A stretch of DNA of 64,000 nucleotides from contig QKWP01000859.1 in assembly GCA_003550325.1 (NCBI GenBank), positions 126,469 through 190,468 on the forward strand, read 5' to 3'. The notes below the pieces were generated by a model. That model worked only from the letters and a program-made list of their open reading frames with translations, had not been told where the DNA came from and did not search any database. Shown one piece after another: positions 31,861 to 44,149 of the stretch; positions within the stretch are counted from its first letter, which is position 1, and each line of letters opens with the position of its first letter. Origin of the DNA: Gigaspora rosea. Lineage: Eukaryota; Glomeromycota; Glomeromycetes; Diversisporales; Gigasporaceae. The translations under genes and the position numbers were made by a program.

Positions 31861-32497
31861 GATGCGAAGCAATTAAAAAAAACAGATTTACCAGGTAAAT
31901 AATTATAAACTGATTCTACTACAAAAATTTTTTGTATAGTATAATTTTTTAATTTTGTTTTTTTTCTATTTTAATAAAAAAATTAGAGTAATGAATTGTC
32001 TATTTTATAATAGATAATTATATTATAGTATATATAAATATATATAATTCTATATAAATATATTTTTTCCCGAAACAGCGCAAGTGTTAAAGAGCTAGTA
32101 TAAATAAAAAAAATCACATGCAGATTTAATCTAGATCTAGAACTAAAAAAATTTTTTTAATAAATAAAATTCTGATAGCAGAAGCTACTATTGGATAATT
32201 AAAAATAATTAAAAATAATTAATAAAAAAAATTGAAAAATAAAAAACCAAAAAAAAAAATTAAAAAATAAAAAAATATGAAAAGAAAAAAAAATTAAAAA
32301 AATAAAAATTAAACAAAAAAAAAATTTAAAAAAAAGTGAAAAATAAAAAAATTATAAAATAATAAATAAAAAATGGTTAAAAAAAAAGAAAATAAAAAAT
32401 AGTTTAAAAAAAATGTTTTAATTTATAATAATGATTATATAAATAAATGTATTATTTGAACTTTAATTAAAAAATAAATATAATTTGTACATCACTT
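31861..32497. other. A-rich stretch
   Basis: Mostly A/T runs, with a more ordinary segment at 31900-32200. GATTTAATCTAGATCTAGA near 32121 echoes GATCTAATCTAGATTTAGA at 30659, so the A-rich blocks may be copies of one repeat. Confidence 0.5.
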
Positions 32498-33394
32498 AGG
32501 GAGCTTCTGGAAATCAGCTGATTTCTGGGTGGGTCAGCTGAAGTATCAGGTGTAATTCCGGCCAAAATTTCATAATTCCAGCCAAAGTTGCAAAATTATT
32601 TTTGACCAAAATTATCCGTTATAGATTTATTAATAATATTTAATAATTAATAACTTTTGATCTACTGGACCAAATTTGATGATTCAACTACCAAAATGAT
32701 TCTCTCAATGAGAGGATTCTAGAAAGCCCAAAATTGTTAAAATCCAATCACAGGATCCTGTGATCAGAATAGATTTGTGTTACTATAAAAGTTTTAAATA
32801 ATTATAACCCATTTATAGTAAACAAATTTATTTCGATCTTAAAATCCTGTGGTTGGATTTTAACAATTTTGGGTTTGTTAGAATCCACTCATTGAAAGGA
32901 TCATTCTGGTAGTAAAATTATCGAAATTGGCCCAGTTGATCAGAAGTTATTAACAATTAAATATTAAATTTTAATTGTTAATAACTTCTGATCTACTAAG
33001 TCGATTTCAATGATTTTACTACCAAAATGATTCTCTCAATAAGAGGATTCTAACAGGCCCAAAATCGTTAAAATCTAGTCACAGGAACATAATATCGAAA
33101 TAAATTTGTACTACTATAAATGGGTTATAATTATTTAATAAATTATAGAACTTTTATAGTAACTCAAATCTATTTTGATCACAGGATCCTGTGATTGGTT
33201 TTTAACAATTTTGGGAAGGATCATTTTGGTAGTTGAATTATCAAACTTGGTTTAGTAGATCAAAAGTTATTTACTATTAAATATTATATTTAACTTTTTA
33301 ATAATCGTAAAATCTGATTGGCTAATTGGGGTATCAGGTGTGAGTGAAGGTAGCTCATAGTAAACAAAAATCAGCTGATTTCTGGAAGCTCCCT
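32498..33394. mobile_element. TIR element containing a dimer of hairpins
   Basis: AGGGAGCTTCTGGAAATCAG (left) and the complement of AGGGAGCTTCCAGAAATCAG (right) form terminal repeats of about 30 bp with AATCAGCTGATT palindromes. The interior has four copies of one arm in alternating orientation (about 32645, 32820-32940, 32975 and 33150-33270). Each copy carries ACTACCAAAATGAT, CTCTCAATGAGAGG and GATCACAGGATCC-type blocks. No 8-bp target duplication is evident. Non-coding. Confidence 0.75.
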
Positions 33395-33539
33395 TATTTG
33401 CTAATAAATACGTCTTTTTGTTTCATCAAAATAAAATTTACGAATTTTAATTTTGAATTCTCTTATATTATATATCATTTTTGAATTTATATTAATTTTC
33501 AATTGGCATATGTTATTCGTGAATTCGATTTATCAATTA

Positions 33540-33670
33540 ATAAAAAAAGCGAAAATAATAATAATAACTTAGTAAAAATTAAAAAAAATAAAATATATAA
33601 ACAAATAAACATTGAATATTCATAATAAAAAAATAAAAATAAATAAATAACATTGAATATTCATAATAAA
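33540..33670. repeat. A-rich repeat with ATTGAATATTCATAATAAA
   Basis: AACATTGAATATTCATAATA occurs at about 33610 and 33650, and again at about 39250, each followed by AAATAAAAATAAATAAAT. A short dispersed A-rich repeat. Confidence 0.6.
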
Positions 33671-34373
33671 ACTAGAGGAGCAGATAAATTGCGGGGAGCG
33701 AAGTATTTGTTTTTATGTAATTAGTGTGACACATGATGAATTTTATGCAATTATAATATTGAGGTAGTGAAAGCCGCTTTGTAGATCGTGTTAGGGTAGG
33801 TAATTTGTATTTTATTATGTTTTTTTATTATAAAGGCGGATTTTATCATAATGCAATGATCATAGCAGATTTCACTATTTTACAACTCAGTTTCATCTGT
33901 CGTATTATAATGAGGGTAGCTTCACGCTAAAACCAGGAACATTGCATATCACAGAGTTAGACAGTTACAGATATAACTGTTATCTTTCTCAACTGGTCAT
34001 CAATTTATAAACATCTCACTTGGAACAAGACATACACTGAAACATCTTTCAGGCATAAGTATCTTTACTATACGCTTCTCTTCTCTTTATTCATTACAGT
34101 CAAAAGACTAACTTTTGCTCTTTCTATTTATATTAATTCTGTGATTACATATATTGTATAACACTTATACTTCTCTATATTTTATTTTTTCATTGTAATA
34201 AATTAAACTCTTAAATTCTACTAATAAAATCGTTATTGTTACGGTAATCGATGATCACAATAACGTTGCCCAATATTATTATACTTGTTATAATTCTGGT
34301 TGACATTGTTATCAAATAAGCCGTTTCGAATGTATTTTCATTCTATCTTTGCAAGCTTTGTTATACATTTCGT
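33671..34373. other. Intergenic stretch
   Basis: Less A-rich. The segment 34190-34300 contains AATAAA signals and ACAATAACG inverted motifs, which might be an LTR remnant. No gene. Confidence 0.35.
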
Positions 34374-34741
34374 ATTAAATCACTAACAATCACTTTATAG
34401 ACAACTTAGTTCAATTAATTTACAGACAAGATTATTCTACAGACGGTTAATTCACAGACGAATTCATTTTGTTGACAATATATTTAGCCAACGATTTCTT
34501 CATAAATTACACTAGCTTTACCGTAAATTTTCAAACAATGCCATGCCGATATTTTGAAAATCTAGGTAAATTTAAACTTAACTCTGACTAAAATTAATTT
34601 GTCTGTGAAATCTGATGTCATTGATATAACTGCCAATAAAACAAACTTATTTGTGAATAAATCGACTGTAAGATAACCTTACCTATAATTAAATTCTCTG
34701 CGAACTAAGTTGTCTGTGAAGTAATTTTTGGTAAGTTGATA
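34374..34741. mobile_element. TIR element with ACAGAC repeats
   Basis: AGACAACTTAGTTC near 34400 is mirrored by GAACTAAGTTGTCTGTGAAG near 34705, and the inverted homology extends outwards with divergence (ATCACTTTATAGAC/ATTACTTCACAGAC). Several CACAGACRAAT motifs lie between. Ends and target duplication are approximate. Confidence 0.5.
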
Positions 34742-35514
34742 CCACTAAATAGAATATTAAGTAAAAAAATAAAATCGAAATAGATTACAATAAATACAAT
34801 TTGAATCTTAAGGCAGTTTGATAATGATAGAGATATTTTACCTGATTTTGATCCACCATATAATACATAATACGTATTATGGTTTCAGATAACACAAATA
34901 CCAAATCCGGTGTTACAATCAGTTGGGAGAGCTCGATGAAATTGGGCCGATTTAGTTTGATCGTAAGCAAATTGTGATTAAGGTTAAATGATTTAAAACG
35001 ATAAACTAATACAAACAGTAGAAGTATATTATACCAGCACAGCACATTGACATGTGAAATCATAGTTTTTAACGCCCAATCAAATGCAAGATTTTGTGAA
35101 CCCGCATTCTAGATGCCAGAAAACTATATACTCCGTCATGCATGACTAATTTCCTGATATTATTGAAATTACAGTAAAGTTTCAGTAAGGTCATGCAAAG
35201 TTAGTTTTTCGTTTTGCATAATCTGCTGACCCAATTTTTCAAAAAAAATTTTTTTAATTCCAATTATCCAATTATCCGTTTTTACTATTTATTTTTTCTG
35301 GTATCACCTGATCGCGACCTTGATTTTCTGGAATTACCCGATAGATCCAAAAAAAATTTTCTAATTCAAACTGAAAAAATTAACTTTGCGCGTGGTCTTA
35401 TGTATGTAACATGAGCTTACTAATTTACAGTCGATTAAAAAAAAAAATTGGACCTGTCAACTGGGATTTTGGAACAGCATGTTGTTAACCTGTAAAATAT
35501 CACAAAAACGGATA
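34742..35514. other. Intergenic stretch
   Basis: AT-rich. Open frames of 92 and 66 codons here look random in composition. No supported feature. Confidence 0.4.
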
Positions 35515-35600
35515 TAACGTTTGAACCAGTGATCCAAATTCGATGAAACAACCACCATTCGACTCAGCTCACCGAGACGGTTCTAACGAGCTATGGTACA
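35515..35600. repeat. Isolated copy of the CTCAYCGAGAC core module
   Basis: GAACCAGTGATCCAAATTCG followed by ACAACCACCATTCGACTCAG and CTCACCGAGACGG. This is the same module found inside the elements at 24.5, 32.6 and 63.0 kb, here as a single arm. Confidence 0.6.
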
Positions 35601-35727
35601 TACCTGTACGACCTCTGGTTGCCAAGATAGGAGTTGTCAAATATTTACTTCTATACTTATTAATAGACCAACGATCTGATTGGCTAGGCGATTGCTGCGG
35701 ACAAAAATCGTAGATCTGACATATCTA

Positions 35728-36010
35728 AAAGATGTTATATTTATAGCTTATATTCTAGATATTTTATTTATTCATATATATTATTTATTACATATATTAT
35801 ATTTATACTAGTTATACTATATATTTTATTAATAATAGTTATAGTATATATTACACATGTAAAAGATATTGACTGTTACATTTGTAAAATTTCAAAAAGT
35901 ATAAAAGCGGCCGATGTGGACCCCAAGTTCAATATCGAGTCTTCATACTCTTTCAATAATAAAAACTACTATTAACTACACAAATCAAACAGTTATTAGT
36001 ATCCTCATAT
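35728..36010 (+). promoter_or_regulatory. Possible promoter/polyA unit (LTR-like)
   Basis: AGTATAAAAGCGGCCGATGT gives a strong TATA box, followed about 70 bp later by CAATAATAAAAACTAC, a polyadenylation-like signal. A TATA box and polyA signal this close together are usual in LTRs, but I could not pair it with a second copy or a target duplication. Confidence 0.3.
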
Positions 36011-36584
36011 ACTTTTAATTGTAGCCTCTTTCGTAATTGCAAATTGCCTTAAATCTTCTTTGTTAAGTTTTCTTAAAAACGCCATACTGACTTAGATATA
36101 CCACAGTAACAAAGTTTGAAGTTACACAAAGTGTTCACTGTCTAAGATCACTCTAGTTACCTAATATCTTTGAAGAAGTAGATATAGGATAACAATGTTA
36201 TGTAAAACAAAAGATTTATATTGTACAGCCTAATAAAATGCAGTTTGATAATATAATTTTTGGCAGTTATCATTTCGATATAATCGTATACTGACTGAAA
36301 TTTCTATTGAAGAACTACATTTTTTATCAATGATCACAAATTATCACGTGGCCTATTAATTTTCAAATCAATGCAAAATTTCTAAAATTAGACTTTCTAT
36401 TTAAATACCAAAAGCATAATTTCGAATTTTGATCAAATTAAGCTTAATCCTTGCCATTATTAGTTTATCATCCGTACCTGGTTTAGCGCGACTGCATCAT
36501 GCAGCTATATCTGTATATATACTGTTATACTTAACTATACCTCAGTAGATCTTGCTTGGGAGCTGATGATTTCATGATTTTCTC

Positions 36585-36742
36585 ATAATTACTGGATCCA
36601 GAAGTTGATATAAGATCAGATATATTTTCCCATGACATTGATTTTGTTGCACTGCTCGGTACCTTATAATTGCTGGATCCAGAAGTTGATAAAAGTTATA
36701 TGTCTGAACTTTAATAACATTGATTTGCTGCACTGTCTGGAG
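36585..36742. repeat. Tandem duplication, about 80 bp
   Basis: ACTGGATCCAGAAGTTGATA and GCTGGATCCAGAAGTTGATA are about 80 bp apart, each followed by AACATTGAT/GACATTGAT and TTGCACTG. Element X begins immediately after the second copy. Confidence 0.65.
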
Positions 36743-37994
36743 AGGACCCCGAAATATACATAGATAGGTAAGATGACTTTGAAATTTTTTATTAATTGCT
36801 ATACGCATGACTTTTTTATAATATCAGTACGCAAAATTTATCCTTTACAAGAAAAAAATTAAAAAAATACGCAAAATAAAATTCTAACCTTATTAATTAT
36901 AGTATAATATTTTATATAAGTATAGCGATAAAATTTTTTATTATAGTAGCATATTATTTTTTTAAAAAAAATTCTTACGTATATTAAAATTCAAACAGGT
37001 TTTGTATATACGTACTAAGGCTCTTTGCATATGCTAGCACTTGTTTATGTACATACTATATACCATATCCCTTTGTTTTAATCCAAAAACATAAAAACGC
37101 TTTTATACCTCTTTGTCACACCAAAAGATAAAATTTTTAGTTCTAAAAATAAGCTACCCTATGATCGATGATCGTTGCTACATAGTAAAGTCTAAATTTT
37201 ACTAAGCAAATCAAATTAAAGTCGCATAAGTAAACTTATTCAGCAGATCAAAATACATATACTCTGAAATTTTCATGTAAAGCGGATAACTTTTTATTAT
37301 TTGACTTTTAATTTTACGTTCAACGAAAAAAAATTTTTTTTAAAAAAAACATATACATTGAGCGTAAAAATTAAATGTCAAATAATAAAAAGTTAACTGA
37401 TTTATATGAAAATTTCATGGTATATGTATTTTGATCTGCTGAATAAGTTTACTTATGCGACTTTAATCGATTTGCTTAGTAAAATTTAGACTTTACTATG
37501 TAGCAATTATAATCGATTAACTAAAAAATCGGTTTATAAGTTATCCCCAATTTTTTTGTGTTCAAAATCAGACAAAAAAGGTAGCTTATTTTTCGAAAAC
37601 ATACAGTAATACAATATATTTATTTATTGTTATAAATTTACTTTTTAGAGATTTGTTTATTTATTTATTTATTTTTGTTTTTTTTAAAAAATCAATTCTT
37701 ATTTTGAAATACCGCACATGCGTGTACTTAATTTTATTATTGTTTTGGTTTAAAAAATAAGATAGCTAAGATCAAAACAAAGGAGTAGTTTATTTTTAGA
37801 CCAAATTTATACCAAAAATACGCAAATTAAACTTTTATATGTAGAATTTTGATATACAAATACGCAATTTAAAAATCTAACCTTTTTAATAATTTTTTAA
37901 AATAATACGCATATTTAAACCTTACTTCATTTAATTTATCTATAAGGGCGATGCATTCTCTGACCTGACCTATCTATATATATTTCGGGGTCCT
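36743..37994. mobile_element. TIR element X, copy 1 (uninterrupted)
   Basis: Starts AGGACCCCGAAATATACATA and ends with the complement of AGGACCCCGAAATATATATA. Flanks GTCTGGAG and GCCTAGAG differ by two transitions and look like a decayed 8-bp duplication. The centre is a near-perfect hairpin (about 37148-37594), each arm nearly 200 bp, from AAATAAGCTACC to GGTAGCTTATTTT. Non-coding. It is the empty-site reference for copy 2 at 52.4-63.8 kb. Confidence 0.9.
37148..37594. repeat. Giant hairpin inside element X
   Basis: The arms share TTTTACTAAGCAAATC, GTCGCATAAGTAAAC, CAGCAGATCAAAATACATAT and AACTTTTTATTATTTGAC, read inwards to a centre of AAAAATTTTTTTT near 37335. A transcript would fold into a long double-stranded RNA. 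Confidence 0.88.
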
Positions 37995-39536
37995 GCCTAG
38001 AGTTGTGTTAACTAGTGCATGTGACTGGTAAGCATTGCATTCTGCCTAGCCATCTTTCGAACTGTTGACTGCATGTCAACTTGAATAATTATGCAAATGA
38101 TCAGAATATCACAATAATTACAAATTTGCAATTTGCTGAAGATTACAGTAATGTTGCAATAACACACGCCCATAACAGAAAATTTACCATGCATGTTTTG
38201 AGATTATCATAACGTCATGATAGCTTTTTCATACTCTGTTTGCATTTTTTTGATAACCGAATCATTATGTTTTTGATGTCAGCAACGTATATAATGCTAA
38301 TGTATAATCTTTCAGTTAAATTAATAATAGTTTAGGCATAGTTGTGCCTATATAATTTACGTATATATGATATACAAACATGCTATACTGTATTTTATAC
38401 ACATATTAGTTTACAATTGCGCTGAATATACAAACATAAATGGCTAGTAGTTCCTTTTACGTTGTGTGTGCCAGTTTAGTATTCATTTGAAGAGAAATTT
38501 CACACGCTTAAAAATTACAGTTTCAGGTAAATGCTAATCTCAAACAGTAATATATACTTTTCCAATTTAGTTCATGTGCATATGTTAATTTTTTATGATT
38601 GATAATAGTAATTAATTCGTGCATAATTATACTTATATGACGTTTACTTACATATGTACGACGTACATACGTGAACATAAAGTTTTTAATTCGTCTGTAA
38701 TTCGCAGTTCATACAAACACAAATAGCTAGTAACATATTCTTTATAGGCTTCTTGTAAATTCTTTCAAAATGGTCTTTGATGATCAGTGATTATCAATCT
38801 ATCTACCCGGCAAACAATTCGATTCGAAAAAAAATAAATTTTGCAATTGCTTAAAATTTATATATAAATTTATGTTGAAGTAACTTAAACAATGTTGGAA
38901 GCTTAAATAAATACTGTGCTAACACATAGTTTGTTATAATTAAAATGAAAAGTTGTGGAGTATATGCATATTTGCAAATTGCAGTATGTAAATTGCAAGT
39001 ATGCAATTGCAGATACGCATATTACAATATGCAAATATGCAATATAAAATTAGTCTTAAAAATCTTACCCAAATCTGTATAAATGGTTAGCGCATTTTCT
39101 AAAGTAAGAAAAGATCTTATAATTCATATATGAGTTATACAAGAATCAGGTTACATTTCATGAAAATCAATTCTAAATTCATAATTGATCTATAATTACA
39201 CGGTAAAGTAATCTTTTAAAGGTGTTAAAAATAAAAATAAATAAATAATAAACATTGAATATTCATAATAAAAAAAAATAAAAATAAATAAATAAAAATA
39301 ATAAATATAATAGGCAACTCTTTCTGACAAATACCTGTACCAAATTTTTTCAAAAGGCCAAGCATAAACACATTCACAATTAAAAAAAAAAATTCTCAAA
39401 CAGGAATCACAAGTTGAACGAATGTGCATTCCACCATTTCATATCACTCACTACACAAGATTTTAACCTGATCTTACCATAAGTCTCAACTAAGCTTGTG
39501 AATATGCATTTAAGATCTTTAGCTTTTGGTTTCAGG
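37995..39536. other. AT-rich intergenic stretch
   Basis: No supported gene. 38945-39050 has repeated TATGCAAATTGCA-like phrases, and 39235-39310 holds a copy of the A-rich repeat with ATTGAATATTCATAATAAA. Confidence 0.45.
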
Positions 39537-39538
39537 TA

Positions 39539-39879
39539 CAGTTAGACCTCTATAAATGCAATCTCCATAAATGCAATACCTCCCTAAATGCACGTTTTTT
39601 TCTATTCCGTAAAATATTATTAGTGCTAAATGCATGTTCTATATTCTGTAAATGCTCGTTCTCTTGAATAATATTTTATATCATACTAACCTCCCTAAAT
39701 GCATGTGACCAATTAAATTTTAGTATTTAAGATAGGTTATACAGTTTTGGTAAAAGTTTCACAAACTTGATGATTTAATTTTTAAAGCTGCAATTTAATT
39801 GGCTCTCTCTAAATGCAAACCTCCCTAAATGCACATTGTAGGCTTGTTCCTATGAGTTGCATTTATGGAGGGTTGACTG
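39539..39879. mobile_element. pogo-like MITE
   Basis: CAGTTAGACCTCTATAAATG (left) and the complement of CAGTCAACCCTCCATAAATG (right) are inverted repeats bounded by TA on both sides (39537-39538 and 39880-39881). The interior repeats CTCCCTAAATGCA at least four times, a likely transposase-binding motif. 341 bp, non-coding. Confidence 0.88.
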
Positions 39880-39881
39880 TA

Positions 39882-40887
39882 GCTAGATATTACAAAAAAT
39901 AGTTTTTGTTAGTTAGATCTTCTTCTAGCTTAATAATGCACAAAAAAATTCACAATTTTTAAGTTTTCACCTAATTTTTAGATGCTGGCTTATTGTGTGG
40001 GATTAATTGGAATTATTGAAAGTTGACGCTCTATACTACCAATTAACATATCATTTAATACTTATTGAAATATGTAGAATATCGAAAGCCTATGATATGT
40101 GCTACTGTCGAAAAGGGGTGCCAAAGCCAATTTAAAGCACGAAGCTATGTATTAAGAATAATTGCTATATCTTCTGACTGTAATTATAGATAGTTTCAAT
40201 TTTCTAGATAAAGCATCGATAATTTGAGGTTCCACAAAATTATCTAGAGGATGTGGTTAAATGGTCCTAAGTTTGACATAATCTTCTAACTAAAGTATAA
40301 ATTATTGTAATTTGCTATTTTTTAATTTACAAAAAAACAAAAAAGATTAGATATCAATCAAAAATCATATAATTGCTGCAGATTTCATTTTTATTTAAAT
40401 TATTTAACAGATCAATTTTTTTTTAAAAAAAACACGATATTTTCTAAAATTATTATATAGTGAAATTTTTGTATCAATAATTTAATCAGAAAATAGAAGA
40501 ATACAAGTAAATACTATATAGATTATACAAAAATTTGTATATCACCTTTATGCAAATAATATAAATACAATAAAACAGAGAGATGGACCAAGATCAAGAG
40601 AACAGTATCAAAAGTGTTAATTTTAGATACAACCAAGTAACTCTTTATTTTCTTTATTTACTCAAAATAAATTAATATTTATTTGTGTAATATAAATTTC
40701 AGTTTTGATTAATTGCTAATATCAATATGTACTGTATATTTGTAAAAAAAAAATGATATTCGTGACTGTATGTGGCTGACTACTATATTGCTAGTATTGT
40801 ACAAAAAATTTAAAATAATATATATACCTACAAATAAGGCACATTTGGATGAAGGTGAATAACCCGACAGATATTGTTTATAAAAAG
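39882..40887. other. AT-rich intergenic stretch
   Basis: Nothing recognisable. Confidence 0.4.
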
Positions 40888-42000
40888 AATAGACTAGGTT
40901 TTATATTGAGCCTTCTATAATTCATTACCACCTTTTGGAGCTCTGTCATGGGATTGGTATACTTGAATAGGCGACGTAGTTTCTGCTTCTGCATTTTTTT
41001 GTAAAATTCCAAATTTGTAACTACAAGATTTATATCAAATAGCAATGTAGATACTCATTAATTTTATAATAACCAAATCTCAAATTTAGAACTAGTTTAT
41101 TTTCATATATTAAAACCATGAGAAATCAAACTGGTATCTATATTCTAGTCAAACCTTAAAAAAAAAATAAATAAATTTTTACAGGTCCATGAAGTTTCTT
41201 CATATGGTAGGCTTTCCAATCTTTCACCGACATTTTCCACATAAATTTGAGATATGCTTCTTGAAATAATCTTTCGCTTTTCTCTTGAATTCTTCATCCA
41301 TCGGATACTATACAAATTATTATTATCTTTCAGATCAGGTCTTTGAGTTTTGGATATTCCTTAATCGTAGTGGAAACTTCACTGTTGAATATTGTTTTCA
41401 TTACAACGCAATCACCTGCATGAATCATCATCTTGAAAATAAAAAAATGGGCTAGGTTTTACATTGAGCCTTCCATAATTCATCACCACCTTTTGGAGTT
41501 CTGACATGGGATTGGTATACTTGAATGCAGCAACGTAGTTTCTTCTTCTGCATTTTTTTGTAAAAATTCCAAATTTGTAACTACAAAATTTATATCAAGT
41601 TAGCAATATAGATACTCATTAATTTTTATAATAACCAAATCTAGAATTTAGAACCAGTTTATTTTTTATATGTTAAAACCATGAGAAATCAAACTGGTGT
41701 CTATATTCTAGTCAAACCTTAAAAAAAATAAATTTTTACAGGTCATGAAGTTTCTTCACATGGTAGGCTTTCCAATCTTTCGCTAACATTTTCCACATAA
41801 ATTAGAGATAGTGCTTCATGAAATAAACTTCTACTCTTTTCTTGAATTCTTCATCCATCGGATACTACACAAATTATTATCATCTTTCAGATCGGGTCTT
41901 TGAGTTTTGGATATTCCTTAATCATAGTAAGAACCTCACTGATGAACATTGTTTTCATTACAACGCAATCACCAACACGACTCATCATCTTGAAAATGAT
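40888..42000 (-). pseudogene. Tandemly duplicated gene fragment, decayed
   Basis: Two direct copies of about 560 bp (40888-41447 and 41450-42000) are roughly 85-90% alike by eye. On the minus strand both contain open blocks: GDCVVMKTIFNSEV with TIKEYPKLKD, then a DEEFK/KDWKAYH region, then IQVYQSHDRAPKGGNEL or IQVYQSHVRTPKGGDELWKA. Stops and frame changes separate the blocks, and no start was found. I do not recognise the family. The blocks could be exons of a duplicated host gene or part of a transposon. Confidence 0.55.
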
Positions 42001-42445
42001 TTCAAAATTCTTTGTATATGCACCAAAAATTTAAAATTTTTAGGTCCCATTCTTAATTCTTTTGAATATATATAACTCATACTGTTCTGCATTTTGCGTT
42101 GAAGCTTGAAGCTATCATTATTGAATTTTGTTTGATCATTATAGTTCAGACTTCCTGTTACTTCAAATGCAAAAATTTCATATTTAGAATAATTCTAAAC
42201 GGTAAAATCTGGTCAATTATTTTGATGTTTTCAGAATTTGGATGCTTCAGATGCAGAATCCCTATTATAATATTAAAAAGATTACAATAAAATGTGAAAA
42301 ATAAGCACAACAACTTCGACCCTACTTTTTTTCAATTTTAGATCAGCAGAAGTAGCAATAAAATCTTTATTTAAGTTATTCCGCTGATCTGTGAACTTCG
42401 ACCTCAATAATTTACAACTTTAGGACTTTTATGCTTACCAACTTG
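42001..42445. other. Intergenic stretch
   Basis: AT-rich. Slightly richer sequence at 42310-42430 with CTGATCTGTGAACTTCGACC. No gene supported. Confidence 0.4.
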
Positions 42446-42687
42446 CAGTGTTGTCACTTGGATGTGTTCATACTATGTTTTTTGTCCAACGTCCAAGATT
42501 GTCCAAGCCTATGTCCCAGGTTTAACTAATCAATAAAGTAATTTAAAAAAATATATAATTATATATTTTTTTAGGTGCTAGACTCATTGGTGAAAAAATT
42601 AAAATAGATTATCTTAATAAAATTTTAAGTAATTTTAATTTGAAAAAATGTCCAAAATGTCCAAAAAATGTTCAAGTGACAACACTG
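42446..42687. mobile_element. hAT-like MITE, 242 bp
   Basis: CAGTGTTGTCACTTGGATG (left) and the complement of CAGTGTTGTCACTTGAACAT (right) are inverted repeats with classic CAGTG ends. Flanks CCAACTTG and CCAACTCA are a decayed 8-bp duplication. GTCCAA motifs recur in both subterminal parts. Confidence 0.85.
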
Positions 42688-44149
42688 CCAACTCATATAC
42701 GAACCATCAAAATTTCTAAAAATTGTTTAAATATTTCTCCTGTGTACACATATTTCAATTCTGATATTTTTTTGAAAAAAATCTTTGCACCTAAATTTCT
42801 TAAGGCTAAAATAAAAATAGTTATTTTTAATAATTTAATATATTGTATAATAATACATAATAATAATCAGTATTGCATGTGGATCTATCAAATTTAAAAG
42901 TTGTTTGCCTTTCTTTTAAGGTTGATATTCCCAAATCCTTTTTTTTTATAAAATTCCGCTGCATTAAAGTTCTAAAAAAAAAAATATTATTGCATTAAGT
43001 TAAAATGAACACTTTTAATATGCCATTCCGTATTCTCTGTCTTTAAAAATATTATCTATACACATAAATTTTCTCATCAAAATTCAAGTTTATAGTAGAA
43101 AAAGATTCTTTTAAATATTTTAATTCTTCTTTACTATTAGTTTGTCATTTTCATTTGATCTAAATCTAAAATATAGTCTTGGATAAACCTGTTTGTTAAT
43201 AATGGTTAGAAAAATAAACGTATTACATTTTTGAAACCAATTTTGTACAATCAAAAGGTATATTAAAGCCACTAATTTTTTTTTTTTTTTAAATGTTAAG
43301 GTGAGACCTTGCTTTTATCTTTATTAAATTTAATAGAAACTTTTTACAATACTGAAAGAAATTTCATTTTTTTAAATCTAATGCCAAGAATAAAACTCAG
43401 ACATATATCTAAGTAAACCTAAATACTTATCTGCAGTCTAAACCTAAGCCACTAATTTGTTCTTACTTGTATTTTGGATTATCTTTATGCTTTTTATATA
43501 GTCAATTCTATATATTTGTCACAAAAACTTTGTTTAGTTTAACTAGACAGGTGATATTACAACTAAAGTCGACAAATTTAAATCTAAGTCCTTTTCTTTT
43601 AATAAGGTTTTGGCTTTTCATAAATTCTCTTAGGAAATTTACCTTTACTATGCTATTCCAAAATTAGGATTTTTAACTTTTAGGCATATCATGAAATTCA
43701 GCATTATTTTGTTTGTATTTTTTAAGTAAGGGAAACTATTGTTTCACATTTCCACCAATTGTCTCGACACCAAATATTAATTTTGTGTTAGAAAAATAGT
43801 GAATTTTCTCAAGTTTTTCTATAAATTTAAAAAAAAAGAAGCTTATAAACTATTAATAAAATTGACAAGTAACTGAATGAGAGGCTTAAGATTATTATTA
43901 TGTTTGAAAATTATTGTTACTAGAAGATAGAGTTCTTGAGTAAGCGTAAAAAATTTTTATGTGTTCTGATGCTGACAAATTGAGCCTACATTAATTCTGA
44001 TATTTATAACAAATTATTTTTTAACCCTGATTTGAATTAATATATTTTTTAAAAGTAATATTTAGCAACGAAAATCTAATTTAAAAATTTATATCGGCTA
44101 TATTATATAACTAATTAGTGAGTAGAAAATCTTTGAAATTTAAACTGTA
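42688..44149. other. AT-rich intergenic stretch
   Basis: No gene or repeat that I can support. Confidence 0.4.
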
